A stretch of DNA of 64,000 nucleotides from Dromaius novaehollandiae (GCF_036370855.1 NC_088102.1:41453835-41517834), one strand, 5' to 3'; numbered from the stretch's first letter, positions 34,601 through 48,600 are shown. Notes: generated by a model not told the origin, from the letters alone. Translations and numbers: made by a program.

Positions 34601-37600
34601 AATATTTTTAGAAGTAGAATGTGGGGTTTTACCAGACTTATAGCATCTTCCTGCAATTTAAAAAGAATCTCTGATTAATAAGAAACTTTGTTTCATCTGT
34701 TGCAGAAAATTTGAGAATTCTGTCTTTGGGAAGAAATAACATAAAGAACTTGAATGGATTGGTATGTGCTTCTTAGCATTAACTAATATTCACTACCAAA
34801 ATGGAGTGCTCTCTTGAATTTGGATCACTGAATTCCCCTTATTGCCTAACCATTCTTTTCATTTTCTCCCTTCACTACCACCTTTTCACCATCTCACATA
34901 TTGCTTCTGAATTTTCAAATTCTCTTCCTCTTTTTTTTTTTTTCCTTTTTACTCTCCTTATGTTTGGAGACTTTTTAGGGCTAATTTACTGCATAACAGG
35001 ATATTAGAAAGGGAGAGTTCTTCATTTTTGATGATGAAGAACAGAACTTTTATTTTAAAACTTTTTAGGTTTGTAAAGCACTTTAAATTCCGCTAGCTTT
35101 ACATGAAAATAATTTCTGCTAAAATTTTGAATATGGAATTTTCTTCCAGAAGGTACTTGGATTATGGTTCTTTACTACAAATATTGGCAATCATGTGAAC
35201 ACATGGTTCATGAGTGACGCTTTTTACAGGTAACTGGCACTCTGAGCGATATGACTTTGGGGGAAAAGATGGTGACAGGACTAAGTCTGCTAGGCAGAGG
35301 AAAAATTGTTGGGGAAGAACAGGATCAATTTTGTTGCATTTGTATTAATGCCAGAAGAATTATTTTTAATCATCTGATTAATTAAGCCAAATGAATATAG
35401 AAAATGTTTTCTTCCTCAAGACTGGTTGTATTTTCTCCTGCAGAATGTCTCTCTTCAAGGCTGTTCCCACCTTCAGAGATGCCATATCCCTTAAGCGTGA
35501 AATGTACAGTCAATGTGTAATGGTTGGTTTTAAAAAATACCTCTGTTTTTGAGGGAACTGTGAAAGCAATTTCTGGCCTACAGATATAAACATGCATGCA
35601 CCTGAATCTATTCAGTCCCTCTTACTGTATAAAAATCCCTCTAAAGTGGTTGTTGAACTGCAGTCACTTTGTACATACTTACAGTGCACAAACAGCCAAA
35701 TTCCTTGCTATTCCTTGTATTATTCTAGTATTGTGACTTCTTCCCTCCTAAATATATTTCAGATCCTTTGCACTTAATTCCCATGGGTATTTGTCATGCA
35801 TAATCAGGGACCTGCTTGAAAGGATATGAGGACCAATATACTTTAGTATTTTATTACGTGAGATGACCTGTAGGGTGTGAAGAAGGGAGAAGCTGAAGAA
35901 TAAGGAAGACTTACCTTCACTTATTTGAATAGTCCTGTCATTTTCCAGGAGGCAGTTGCAGATACTTTAGAGGAGCTGTGGATTTCGTACAACTTCATTG
36001 AGAAGCTGAGGGGGATCCGTGTAATGAAGAAGCTGAAGGTTCTCTATATGTCAAATAATTTGGTGAAAGACTGGGGTAAGGCAGGCCTGTTTGTTCTGTA
36101 ACTTCTTACATTCTTATGGGGAATGCATAGGTTAAGTCAGTAAGTGGAAAATAGTTCTGTTTATTCTAGGAGCTAAGTTTTACTGATAACCCTGCAGAGA
36201 TGCACAGAATCCCTAAATCTCTGCTCATGCATGAGATTACAAATAGTTAGAAAATAGTTCAAAATTTGAATATAATTTCTAAGCCCAATGGATTTTGTCC
36301 TTTGAACCATCTTTCTCTGACTTCTTTTAAAATTCATGCCTGTTCTATAACTCGATACCAATTTTTGCCCAAACAGTCCCCATCCTCTTGTATCCCATGC
36401 TATTTGTGTTTGTATTGACTTTGAAAGGAAGGTTTGCTGCAGATGTACTTTCCATGTTCCACAATCTGGTTGGTGTTTTCACATTTGTGGTTGCAGCAGA
36501 GTTTGTGAGACTGGCAGAGTTGCCATTACTAGAGGATCTGGTGTTTGTAGGCAATCCACTACAAGAGAAATACGCCTCTGATCAGAAGAACAGTTGGATT
36601 GAAGAAGCAAGCAAACGAGTGCCCAAGCTGAAAAAGCTAGATGGTGAGTCTGGGGCATGAGGCGATTGGTGTAAGTTGATAGCTTAATAAAAAAAAGACC
36701 ACAATGAAATAAATCATAGCCTCAGAAATACATGTGTGACCATGTAATACTCCTCTTCTCCTTCCTCTCATTTGAGTTATTATTCAGAAGCAGACTAGCT
36801 TCTGACAGCTGCATTTTGTAGCCCTGGCCTCAGGATCTTCTGAAAGTGTCTAATAGATTTCAGAGTGTTAAATCTATGGGGCCTTGCAGCTGGGCTTGAT
36901 CCTTGAAGTTTTCCAGTCAAATAGTTCTAGCACCTGACTAATAAGGAACTGAAACATACGTTTGTTTATTTTTAATACTGGTTTGAAGTTCTCTTGTGGA
37001 GTTCACACATTGACTTGTGTAATTATGTACTTACATATTTAGCATTAAATAAGTTAACAAGGCATTCATCTGCCAAATGGAATTATAGTTTTCACAACAA
37101 AGTCGACTTCCAATTTTCCCCAAAAAAGATGGTGACATGGGGGCCTGGGGATATATAGGTGCATGTTCTCTGTTTTGCCTCCAGTGCAAGGGCAGGTTTT
37201 TAAAACTTCATGCAAGTTTCCCAAATGCCTGGATATGCCCCTTTCTTCACTGCAGTAAGCCTCAGTTTATGAGCTCTCCTCTGCTGCTTTCTTTTTTTAG
37301 TGGCTGATATGAAAATATATTAAAGCATGTCCTGATTAGTGAGTAAAAGCAATACAATTTTAAACGCTATTTTAAAATATATTATTTTCTGCTAATGGAG
37401 ATATTAACTGTTCCCCGTTATCCCCTGTTTACTAAAGCAATGAAGAGAAGAGCGAGATGGGTAACATTAGTAAAGAGAGTAGCAGCAGGGAAGATATGGG
37501 TGTATAGGGAGCAACAAGAGGACCACATTAATACAGTGAGCGATGGATGGGAAATCAAAGCCAGATCAACTGAAATAACAAGAATTATGGAGAAGCTGAA

Positions 37601-39208
37601 GGCTGGTTAGAGGGCTGTACTGCTGTGAAGGATGGCCTGCAATAGTCCATTCACTGGTGTAACAGAAAATGTTATGTGAACAGAGAAACTGGAGTAGGGC
37701 AAGTATTTGTATGGGCAAAGGGTAACCTTGTTAATACACGGATACATCCTTAGTTTCTTAAGCATTCTTGCAGCCTGGAGCAATGGTAGGTATGAATTAG
37801 GTATGTGTATTTCCTATGCAATGTAGAAAGAGAGGGAGATATTTAAAAATGGAAACCACAAAATATAGAACGTGGAGTAAAGCAAATCTCAGAAATGCTG
37901 TAGCAGGACATAAGTTTCTTGTGACTGCAGTGTCCCAAGATCCTGCTATGCTTATGCAGTATATGTGAGATGACTAATATAGGGATCTGAAAAATGAGTA
38001 AAATGGTTGAAGATGTTCTGGATGAAAATAGGCATTGATGGTATCTTTGGGCAGGTGTCTTCTTTCGCTTGGTTCCTGTGCCAGGATGCCTCCTCAGAAG
38101 TTAGGAGCCTAACCATGACAGATATCAGGCTGCTTTGTTTTTATTTTCAGTTTCCTATCTGTGAAAAAACAGAGACACAGTGCCCCAATCTTGCAGTAAT
38201 CAAAGAGCTCTCACCCCAGAGCCTCACCAGTCAAGTCTGTGTTTCAAGCTGATCAAGGCATGAGTATGAACCTACAGTTCCCATTTCCCAGGTGAATGTT
38301 CTAGTCACCAGCACAGGTGGATTGACATATACCTCCACACCCCTGCTATTCTTGTACTGTTTATTTACACATGTACTTTACTGTGCTACTTCAGTGTGCT
38401 GTGAGCTCACCTTGCTATTGAACCTTGCTAGCATGGGGAAAATATCTAATCTGATAAATCTTTTTGGGGCTGTTAGCACTGCAGCTTATTTTAAGTTCAT
38501 GAATACATCACTATTAGGTGGTATCCCCAGCCTTGCAGTCTGTCAGGATCTGAGGTGCCCCTGCACTGTGTTGCATTCATACCTTGTGTAGGGTATGTTC
38601 ATACTGTGCAATGAAGCTTTAGTCCAAGTTAGCTCTAAGAAGATGGGACCATACTGCTTTTTGGATCCCCACTAATAATTGGCACTATATTTTGTAGTAT
38701 AGACATCCTGGTTAGGTATCTTTGAGGATGTAGCCTGTACAGTATGTCATGGAAATGGCAGTACAAAGTAGGAGCCCTCCAAGAGGAAGATTGAGTGCTA
38801 GTTGGATGCTAGCAGTTGAAACATCACAGCGCATCTTCCAGTGACCAAGTTAGGCTGATCTTTGTGGATCATGCTTTAATACTTTTTTACCTTTAATATT
38901 TTTTTTGCTACTAAAGAAGTTGGAAAAGCATCCAAGAGAAGATCTCATCAGTTGAAGCCTCTTCTAGTTAAGAGAGATTCAGTTATGTAGGAAGTTGGTG
39001 TCTATGGTTAGAAGCAGTGGCAGCAAATAGTTGTGCAACTCTTTCTTCTTTCTGACAGTCCAGATAAACTTTCAGGTATATCAACATCAACTATACCTTT
39101 CTCTGCATAATCTATTTGTAAATCTTTGCAGATTTGTTCTCTTTCTCTCTTTTTCTTTTAGGTATCCTAGTTATTAAACAAGAAGATGAAGAAGAAGGAG
39201 GAAACTGA
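25191..39208 (+). CDS. DNAL1, dynein axonemal light chain 1
   Basis: Light chain LC1 of the axonemal outer dynein arm. In the family it is a leucine-rich repeat protein that docks on the microtubule-binding region of an outer-arm heavy chain (DNAH5 in mammals) and tunes ciliary beating. The predicted 194 aa compare with 190 in human. Coding exons: 25191-25193 (only the ATG), 28131-28169, 31950-32059, 33045-33100, 34706-34761, 35949-36075, 36497-36643 and 39162-39208. All have GT/AG borders and consistent phases. Recognised segments: [13 protein letters not shown], then LRRs from about residue 52 to 155 ([71 protein letters not shown]), a basic [16 protein letters not shown] and an acidic end EDEEEGGN. 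The start is the ATG immediately before a donor, with GCG AAA following at exon 2, as in mammals. Exon 2's donor is duplicated downstream. Confidence 0.97.
25194..28130 (+). other. DNAL1 intron 1
   Basis: Starts GTGGGT directly after the ATG and ends TTTTTAG. The first 500 bp belong to the CpG island; the rest is AT-rich and shows no gene or recognisable repeat. Confidence 0.75.
28166..28197 (+). repeat. Tandem 16-bp duplication spanning the DNAL1 exon 2 donor
   Basis: Two identical copies of atgggtaagtactaga stand back to back. The first contains the end of exon 2 and its GTAAGT donor (intron begins 28170). The second repeats the same donor, with its GT at 28186. Use of the second would add 16 nt and shift the frame. 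Confidence 0.9.
28170..31949 (+). other. DNAL1 intron 2
   Basis: About 3.8 kb, AT-rich, ending TTTATTTAG. No exon, RNA gene or clear transposon is recognised. A short A/T-rich area near 29270-29290 has a T run. Confidence 0.7.
32060..33044 (+). other. DNAL1 intron 3
   Basis: About 1 kb between GTAAGT and TTTTTAAAG, with a T run at about 32189-32205. No further feature seen. Confidence 0.7.
33101..34705 (+). other. DNAL1 intron 4
   Basis: Opens GTAAGT, ends GTTGCAG. A 96-codon open frame at 33429-33719 and a following GC-richer stretch to about 33900 match nothing I know. A perfect hairpin lies at 34410-34431. Confidence 0.65.
34410..34431. repeat. Perfect 9-bp hairpin with 4-nt loop
   Basis: CTACACCCC, loop TATT, GGGGTGTAG. 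It lies in DNAL1 intron 4, about 280 bp before exon 5. GC-rich arms in AT-rich surroundings make it stand out; its role is unknown. Confidence 0.85.
34762..35948 (+). other. DNAL1 intron 5
   Basis: About 1.2 kb from GTATGT to TTTTCCAG. No gene or recognisable repeat. Confidence 0.7.
36644..39161 (+). other. DNAL1 intron 7
   Basis: About 2.5 kb from GTGAGT to TCTTTTAG. Ordinary AT-rich intron sequence; nothing further recognised. Confidence 0.7.
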
Positions 39209-39258
39209 TAAAGCTTTCTTGTTGGGTATTTAATTATTTAAGTATCTCCAGAATGCCT

Positions 39259-39460
39259 CAGTACATAGAACTTTTATATACGTTTGTTTTGAAGAAAATC
39301 TTTGGGCAACTTTTAAAAGACTAGCTTATCTCCACAGTCTCTCACCTGAAGAATTGTTCAGTACATAGAACTTTTATATACATGTTTGTTTTGAAGAAAA
39401 TCTTTGGGCAACTTTTAAAAGACTAGCTTATCTCCACAGTCTCTCACCTGAAGAATTGTT
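39259..39460. repeat. Tandem duplication, about 100 bp, in DNAL1 3'UTR
   Basis: Unit 1 is 39259-39358 and unit 2 is 39359-39460. They start cagtacatagaacttttata and differ only by two extra bases in unit 2 (acg against acatg). The near-identity means a recent event. It begins 51 nt after the stop codon. Confidence 0.95.
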
Positions 39461-42450
39461 TTCCAAAATCTGGGCACACCAGTTTGTTAATCTCATGTCA
39501 CCTTCTGGAGAGACCAGTGGAACTGAGTTTATCTGCTGTTTGACTAACAAGAGATCTTTATCTAATATAATACATAGCTATTTTAAATCCCTGATTAGTG
39601 ATGCTTGTTGTTCATTCTTGGGTTATAATAGAACAGTTTTAGCTTGTTAAGTACAGCTGACCAACATTATTATTTGAAACACTGAGGCCAAAAGAACAGC
39701 ACTGTGTTTTAGAAAGACTTTACAGGCTTTATTCCGTTTAATTTTGTTGTGGGAGTCCCTTAGTATTTTCAATACGTGAGTTTGCCTTGTCTGCTCCTTA
39801 ACTGTTATGCCAAGTAGGCCCTGTAGTTGTGGACTTGCACAGAAAATAGGTATTGGTCTGATGATCTCTTGTTACTGGCCTTAAGTCTTGAATTGGTTTT
39901 CTTGCATTGAACTCTTAACTTCATTACTTAGAAGGCCACATATAACTTCTTACATATTTATTTATTTTAAAGAAGCAAAAGCACCTTTTTACGTGGTTTC
40001 AGGTGAGACTAAAATATTTGCTAGTTTTTTCTTTGTCTTTTATAAGATGCTATTTTAGATTGGAATATGTAGACTGTTAGCCTGCAGCTGGTTCCTGGTT
40101 TCTTTTTGGCTGATTGAGGGACGCGATCCTTCTCAGCTCTGGAATTTTCATATTACTAAGTAGGCTAATAATCAGAAACAAACAGTGAACAAAAGACCTG
40201 ACTTTGAGGATATAAAATTTTGGTTGTGAGGATACTTGGTTTTTTTCCTAAAGCACAGATTTAAGCAGTGTGTGAAAGGTTTATGTAGTTAGTGACGAAG
40301 GTAAGATGAGGTGGGAAGTAGGCACTGGAAAATAAATATTGAAGTGCTAAATGTGCTGAATTGGAAGGAAAACAGTTCTGTAAAGTCCCCATATGTGACA
40401 GGTAACTGTTTTGTAGTGAAAAGCATTAAGTACTGATGAAGACATGTACCTGATTGCACTACTGGGGGCCAGTAGTGACTTTTTTCCTCCCCTCTTTAGA
40501 GAACAGATCAAGTGACCTGCATAGATTTTTCTGCAGCTTGTTTTTTTTTAAGCTTTTCTTCTTATTCTTGGTGCCATCTTTGTTTAAATTATAATGGCAA
40601 CGAGTCTATTTGCTGGTTCCAGAACTGATGTAGAAGGGATGGAGGCAGAAATCGACTTTTAATTATTTTGTTTGTGGAGGTGTGGCGGGGGTCAAGATTG
40701 TGGAAGCCACTGTACAAGAAGAGAACGGTTACGTTGGCCCAGGCAACAGTAGTATTCAGCTCTTTTTGTGATGTGCAGGAATACTAAAGCTCCAGGTCTA
40801 ATTGTAATAGATGATGATTCTAGCGCTGATCAATTTCTAAGTGAACAGTATGAAGTAGAAGCTTACAAGCAAATAATTATAGTTCTGTTTCAATATATTC
40901 TTTCTAGTTATTCTTTTCATTGTTAGGGCAATTCTTAGGCATTCCAACTGAAATTGGCAATTGCAGGTAAGACTTAAATTCGATTTAGGTCCATTTTGTG
41001 AAATAATGTCAGAAGAGCAGTGGCAAAAGCTTTAGACATTCTGAACAAGCTATTTCCAGACAGCCGTTTATCCTGACCAGAAAGCTGTCTGTTTCTTAAT
41101 TAGCTCACTGGATTTATCTTATGGACAACTTTATACCCATATGTAGTTTCTTTTTAGAATTATTTTCCTGGCTTTATCACTATTAAAGTCACCATTGACC
41201 AAGAAGCATGATGGGAGACAGAATATATAGCTAGTCAACACCCAGGTCATATTGGCTTCTTTCAAAACTAATCCATTCGGTTGACTTGCAGCCAACCACT
41301 TTTGGAAAAGTGGATGTGCTTCAAGCACATGCATAATGCAGTGCTTATGACAAACTCAGTCTCTACTGACACCATCTTCTGTGTTAGAGCAATGGGGAAT
41401 TGGCTTGTGCTCCCGACTACTGTAATTAAAGTGCGTTTAAAATGAGCCAGAACTTGAGTGGAAAGAAACTTGACTTCTGACTATTGCCAGCAAATGGAAA
41501 TGCCAAATTCATATACGCAGTTGGGAGAAGTTTTCAGAATTGAATATTCAGTGCTCTTGTCATGGAGTATGGATGGCCACAAGCAATGTAGCTGTTTTCT
41601 CATATCAAGATTTCTACAGTTATGGTACGTATGGCTAAGTTAGCTCCTTGAATGAAATAAGACAGGGGTGTGGATATGAGAGAGCAGTCTAATGCCATGT
41701 ATAATCCTACTGGTGGACTTTTAATATCTAAATATGGTCTAAATACTGTACATTTATGAAGGCAGAGTTAGATACAGAAAATACTCTATTTTGTGACGTT
41801 CTGAGACCAGAATATGAAGTTGGGACTATGTGGTGATACTTTGAACAAACCATGGCTCCACTGATGAGACTTGGACAACAAAAGTACGGTTCCGGCTCTT
41901 GTAAGTGACAAATGCAGTCTATACATACGGTAATTATTCCAAGAAAACTTTGGCAATTGTTAGTTGGTAAAGCTGGCTTCATTCTGTGGCCCATTGTCAA
42001 CAGCTCTTTTCACAGATTAACAGCACAAATTCTCTAGCTCTTCTTCAGAGCAGCATTATAAATACCACAAAAATTCACAACTAAAGGAATGGGGCATCTA
42101 GTTAAAACAGCAGTAAGGTATGCTGTAAGTATAAGAAGGTTTTCTGTTCCCTTTTGTCCTTCATGCAGTGATAACTTCCAGCATGTAATTTAAACACTTC
42201 TGATAAAAACTGTCAGTCTCAATAGAAACAATATGGTAAGAAAAAGTAGACCATGGAACTCAGATAGCTGTCAGAGACTCCAGCTTAGAGCTGGGTGGAA
42301 GTTTCAGCTTAATTTTGCTTTGCCCGATGAATCATGGTTGCTTTCATGAACAAATCAAAAAACCCCTGAACTTTTTCTCCTCCAAAATCAGTAGTTTTTC
42401 ATACATTTTAAGATTTGCACTTTAAAATTATGCAGTGGATGTGGTAGAAG

Positions 42451-42478
42451 ATATATATATATATATATATACACACAG
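42451..42478. repeat. (AT)10(AC)4 microsatellite
   Basis: Ten AT units followed directly by about four AC units, in the DNAL1 3' region. Confidence 0.85.
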
Positions 42479-43445
42479 ATGTAGAGAGAAAGCAGCTGAT
42501 TTGCATATTGATGGTGTTACACCATGTCATTTAGAAGCTAACAGCGAAGATTGGAGGCTGACTCAAAGAACTGTCTTTCTGTAGTACTCTGATCATCAAT
42601 ATCTCACCACATCCATTAAAATAGTAAGCACATTTTTATTCATGGATGAAAAGAACACCCATGTAAAACTCTCAAGCCATGTGGAATACTGCTTTTCCCA
42701 CTAGAATTATGGAGGATTAGCATCCACTTTATTCCTTAGAACAATTTCCTAAAATAATATTAGTAATAGAGAAATAGGTATTTTACTTGCTTGCTAGCAC
42801 ATTTACCTGTCTTAAAAGAGCTGGTGTGTGGAGTGATATATATTGAAAACTGTTGGAAAAATGTGAGAAGGGACCTGAGAGCTGGCAGTTCTTCCTGTCT
42901 ACTTATAGATCACTCAGGTTACACTAGAAGTAGCCTCAGCTAAAAAAAAAAAAAATCTTCAAGCAAGAGAGCACTTTTAACATCTGCTTTGGTTATCTTT
43001 TCTATACAGTGATTTTGTAGCATGACCAAATTGTTTAATTTGCTGTGTTTAAATTATTTAGGCCTATGTTTATAAATGTTGTTCAGTGAAATGTGTTAAA
43101 AAATTATAGAATGTTATTTTATACAAAAAATTTTGGCTGTTGTGTAACAAAATAGTTCAGCTTGTGGACAGCTTTCAGAAATTAAATTTTGTTCTCATTA
43201 AACTTTCCTAGCTGCTCAGGGAGCAACGTATTTATAGTATGTAAATACTGTTCCTTTTTGCATCTATATTTTAGGATAGGAAATGACTTAGGCTTTAAAA
43301 ATGTTGATATATTGTGATTGTTGTCATCTGAGACATAAATATTTTTCAATATTTTAAGTAAGACATTGTTTGTTAGATTTTATTCCTATATCCTAAGAAA
43401 CAAATCTATTACTTTCATAAGGGGAGAAAAAAAACAAATATGATA

Positions 43446-43451
43446 AATAAA
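43446..43451 (+). terminator. Candidate distal poly(A) signal of DNAL1
   Basis: AATAAA followed by GT-rich sequence (aggtttggtcctattttaat), which fits a downstream element. Chosen as the most distal hexamer with such a context before the MIDEAS side; not verified. Confidence 0.4.
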
Positions 43452-43470
43452 GGTTTGGTCCTATTTTAAT

Positions 43471-45680
43471 ACAAAATTACTAATTCACTTTGAAGCTGAA
43501 TTCTGTTAATAGCAATATACAATCAATTTCATTAAATGAGGACAGGAGAAGGTCGCTGCTTAATAAACTTCTGTAATAGAAACTTTAGCCTTCAATAGAC
43601 GTGGTCACCGTAACGTAGTCTCAAAGTCAAATATAAAAGAAAAAGCTTTCTAACCCATAGCTCACAGCAGTCAGTCTGAATGAAGACAAGAGTAGCATCA
43701 TGCAATTATGGGTGTAATGCTGTTTAAAAAAACATATAGGGAATTACTGCCGAATTCCTCAAAATACCACTAACTCAAAAATTCATTTAAGGTCACAAAT
43801 GGCTTGTCTTTCAGTAATTGAAGTAACCTGTGGGAAAACTTGGGCTTGGAAACACTTAACCCGCCCCCCCCTCCCCCCAAAACAAAACAAAACAAAACAA
43901 ACTCCAGATCAAAACACTTGTGAAGTTTTTGGTTATCCAAGCCTTGTTTGGATGCCTTTGCTATTTTAATACTAGGTAGTCAACCTTTCCAGATGCACAC
44001 TAACATTTTAGACAGTTTGCTTTGACATTAAGACAAAACACCTTATTTAAAGCCTTAAAGAAACAGTGGTCTGCTATCGTATGTGAAGGCTTTTGTGTTC
44101 CCTATTTTGCCTACTGAGCAAAATACTGCTTACTTCCCAAGTGGTATTTCTGATTAACAGCCACATCCGCAGGAGTAAATTAAAGCAAGAGTGCTTAAAC
44201 TGAGCTGCACAAAGAGTTTTAATATCTTGGGCTAAATCCTATCAATCCATCAGCTCTGCCAGCCCTATTGGGATGAAAGTTTAGCTGTCAGCATACGACA
44301 ACAAAAAAAAAAAAAGGTGTTACTTTAACTTTGACATAGGCCTGCTTAGATTTTAATTGCAATCTAATATGAGGCCAGACTGGTATCCATTTCTAGAAAC
44401 CTGCTTCACTGAATGAAACATTTTTGGCTTTCAAAGACTTCAGGCTCATAGATGTGGGAAACAGTAGGCATCCTACAAACAGTTCACTAGCAAAACAGAA
44501 GGAACCTTCGTTGGGAAGTTGGGGGGGGGGGGTATGTTCATATTTATTAGAAACCACAGCAAGAGATCTAGCTACTGCCAGAGGAAACAAGATTAATGCC
44601 ATATTAAAAAATATATAAAAATCCTAGGTCCAGATAACAAACAAGTTAAGACAATATTACAATATTAACTAAAAAAACTTTTTAAACTCTACTAATGAAA
44701 AATACGATGCAATATGATCTTCTGGAATCATTGTTTCTACATCCCACAGATACATGTACTATACAGTAGGAGAATATTATTAACTTCTTTCTAGCTGTTC
44801 TAGATTTACTTCAGTCTCTACTTTTTAACCCCATGCACAGCCATCCAGGAGTTCAGATTTGATACAGGCCCCTGAAGCACTAGGTTACTTCATACTGCCT
44901 TTGCTCCACCACTGTCTTTGTGATGGTTTCAGCTAGTTTTGCAATGAACTAGAACTGCTTTTTGTGGATTTCTAAAATTTGGAATTCAACTAGCAATTAC
45001 TTTGAGGTTTTTCAGGATGGTCCTGTGTGAAAGAGTGAAGGGCCGCAGTAACTCACACTTGTAAAACACTATCAAGATTGTCACTGGCATTCGGCACAGG
45101 TGCATGGCTTGGAGCAGGACATATGCAGTCAAAATTTCTGTAAAGCAAATGGAGCTGCATCCACCAGTTATTTTCCTGGATATAGGACACACAAATACAT
45201 CACAGGCTGGAGTATTCTGAGAGAAGTTTACATTGAGAAAGAGCCTTGAGGATAGAAGTGAACATGATCAGAGAGTAGGATAGCTAAGGGGACTCACAAC
45301 AGGACTCTCAGTTGCTTCCTCTGTATCAATGAGTCACAGTCACTATCCACCCAGAAAACCCCAGCCACTCACTCATACCAACAAAAAATTTCAGCTATAA
45401 AACTGTTTTTAAACCTCATTTAATAAAAGGTTTTTAAGAGATATAGAGGATATTAAGTAAATAAGTTACAGAGTACATTACAATCACATCAGCAAGATTT
45501 CCTTTAGTGTATTAATATTTTTATAAAAAAGCACACAAAAAATAAATTCAGTCCAGTCTATCACAACTGTACAGCAACAGGTAAATATTTTTATATTTAT
45601 ATATGTACATTTTTAATATGTAACAGTCATTTAAAAGGTGCCCTAGGCAGCAAACACACAAAAGGAAGTGTCTGCTCACT
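43471..45680. other. Gap between converging DNAL1 and MIDEAS transcripts
   Basis: AT-rich sequence containing a pentanucleotide (AAAAC)n stretch at about 43877-43900 and a 12-nt G run at 44521-44532. No gene recognised; either transcript may extend into it. Confidence 0.5.
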
Positions 45681-48600
45681 TGTTAAAATAAAAGTAATAT
45701 ACTTTATTATAAAGCATTTATACAGTAATTACAAAGGCTGACTGCTCCTGTACAGTACACCATAGCTTTGACTACAAATTTAAAAACAGAAAATAAAAAG
45801 AATGAACACAAAAAAAAAAGTTTATATCAAATCTGAACTACAAGGGGAAAAATAAATGTGGAGAAGCTGCAGGAAAGAGGTTTTTAAAATATACAGTTAC
45901 ATTTCTATAAAAATATATGTTGTCCTCTAATCTTGAGAAGTTAAGGATTTTACAGGCTCAGCTGTCAATGGAATCCAAGTTTCAGAAAGAAAATATTTAG
46001 ACAGCTGGGGATTCAAAGTTTGTGTCTTCCTAACGTTTGACATCGGAGAGCATGTGGGTGAATAAAGCAGCTGAACCCAAGTGAAGAATTTATATAGAAA
46101 CTCACCCCCACAAAAATCAAACATCATTTTTAGACACTGCTGCTCTATCTCTTTAAAGCTTTCTAAACTTTCAGACATACATTAGAAGATGAAACAGGGA
46201 GAAAGTCCGCATGGGAAAATGTGCTTTCTAATGAGGTTTCTGGCAGAGGTAATCCATAGGCTCGCAGTGCCTTTGTACAAGAATCTCCTCGCAGTGCACA
46301 GACCCTGAAAGGGGACGAGACTTCTACAGCTGCGCAGTCCTATATTGTGACTTCCTAGTTTGCTGCCCAAAAGAGAATTAAGATATAACTGCTGAGGCAG
46401 TGAGAAAGCTCACTCTTTGTGGTTTAGGAAACACGTTTTTTTTGGATGTTGACTTTAATCTAAACTTACTGCAATCATAAGAAACAACCTTAAACTTCAG
46501 TTTGATAAGTCAAATGCCTTGTTAGCTAATTTAAGCCTCACATTACATCACTAGTATGGGATCAATAGATGATTTACCTGTAAGCTTCAGGATTTCTAGC
46601 CTTGCCCTGCCTTCAAGCAGCTATATTCCTACCTGGCCCTAGCTCTTAAAATGCCAGGGTCCTGCGTAGCCAGCTGAAATTCTGTAGGCTTTAAATTTAA
46701 CAGAACTAAGTTCTCTCAGATTAGTGTTACCTGTTAAGCAAAACCACCCATGACTTTAAATGGAATAATGTTGAATAAATTAAAATGCAGAGTTCTTGTG
46801 GCTAGACAGCTAAACACCTGTAGCTACATCAGATTTGCATCACAAGTGCATGCATACATCTAGCAATTATATACACACAGTGGTGCAAAACTGAGATGCT
46901 TTCCCATGCAAATCACAAACCTGAAGGCTTGAATACTAATAGCTCAGCTCTGAAGGGCAGACAGCGTAGGCAAAAATACATGATCAGGGCAAAATACAAT
47001 TTGACCATAAGCCCATCTATCTATCTGTGCATCCCTGCAACACCCTGAGCCTGCATCAAGACTCAAATACGTAATGGTTTTGAAATACAGCCACCTGACT
47101 GCTAGGTTTATGTCCACCTGGAGCCTGATCTCTCATCATAAAAGACGGATCTGTTAATACACACTTACAAAATTGCAGTCTACGAGTCTTCTATTGTGTT
47201 TCCACAGAAGTCAGCTGAAGCAAAGAGAGGCCTTGTTCAAACTCAACTTAATGAAGGAGGGTACAGTGCTTTTTTCTAAATACATAGCAAACCCTCATAC
47301 TAAACAGAGATCAGCAAATGTGCTTTAAATGTTGGAAAATAATGAGCAAAGGACTTAAAACGGACAAAGCAACAGAAAAGTACAGAGTCCTATTTTTTAA
47401 ATCATAATTGAAACAACACAGTCTTAACACTGTGCTGTGATAAAGAACCACTCACATATTTTTTGTGACTAAGAGGTGTACCAGAATTCATTGCAGATCA
47501 GACAAATTCAATTCAAATACTTTGTCCACAGCGTTTAAAATAAAAAACACACCTCTGCCACGGTTGATAACGGGCAGGATCCAATTTGGACATAAGATCA
47601 ATTCCAGACTGCTACTTGTAAGCAAGTGTGCAACAAGTTTGTTGCTTTTGAGGGTTGTCTTTGCTGTTGTTGTTATTACTAAAGAAGAAACTCAGGAGGT
47701 TTTTTGCCCCCCTCCCTTTTTTTAAAAAAAACTTATTACCAGTTACCACCACTGGAAAAAGGTCTTCCAGTAGCTGCTAGCAATATGTAAACATGCTTAG
47801 AAGCATTTCCAGATTAAGCATTTAATGCCACTGGGAATTCTTAACCCGATTTGGGTCAGCCGTGCTAACCCACAGTTGTTGGGGGACACCCTCAGAAAAA
47901 GCCCTGTTTGATTCTCTTTCAGTGGCAGCCCTGAGCACGTCAAATCCTCCTGTTCTCTTCTGCTTCTACTGCAGTGGGGTGGGAGAGAAACAACCAGTAC
48001 TGGATTCATCAGTGTGTAATAAATACACCTTTTTGTGCAATTAGAAAAAAGATTCTCATTTGTTCTTATTGGCACCTCCGTGGCTTATCCTTGATAAAGA
48101 GAAAAATGACCCTTCTACCGATTTCCTGGAATAGGGAACATCAGTGAAAGATCTGGTCTTTAGGAAGACTATAATAATGCCTACTCTAAAGCATTATCAA
48201 GCCTAAAAGAAGACTAAATTGGTACTTAAAGCAATCATGTGATTTGCTCCTTAAACCTTTGTACTTCATTTCTCTTCATTGGTTGTTTGTCCACCATGAT
48301 TTGCTTCGCCACATCTAAAACTACTGCAACCTTGCAAACACCTGAGGGCCACGACTAAATGCTGTTTGCTCATTATCACCCAGGCACACTTTAGGAAACT
48401 AAAAATACTAGAGTAGATGCAAGTGATATGATACACAGAGTAAAGTGTAAAAGGCAAAGAAATGTACTCATTTTTTGCCCATATGGGGACAGTACATTTA
48501 AGGACAAATCTATCTGCAGCTTTGCCTTACTGGAGAACACAAGTAATTCCTTCTAGTTTAGCATCTTGTTTTCTGCCAGGATATTCCGTGCTTTCCCTGT

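Larger units (their letters stand above)
39209..43470 (+). other. Probable DNAL1 3'UTR
   Basis: Long AT-rich, non-coding stretch after the DNAL1 stop, with no other gene on either strand. AATAAA occurs at 40331-40336 and 43446-43451, among others. Mammalian DNAL1 also has a very long 3'UTR, so an end near 43470 is plausible, but the true end cannot be seen. A 100-bp tandem duplication lies at its start. Confidence 0.5.
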
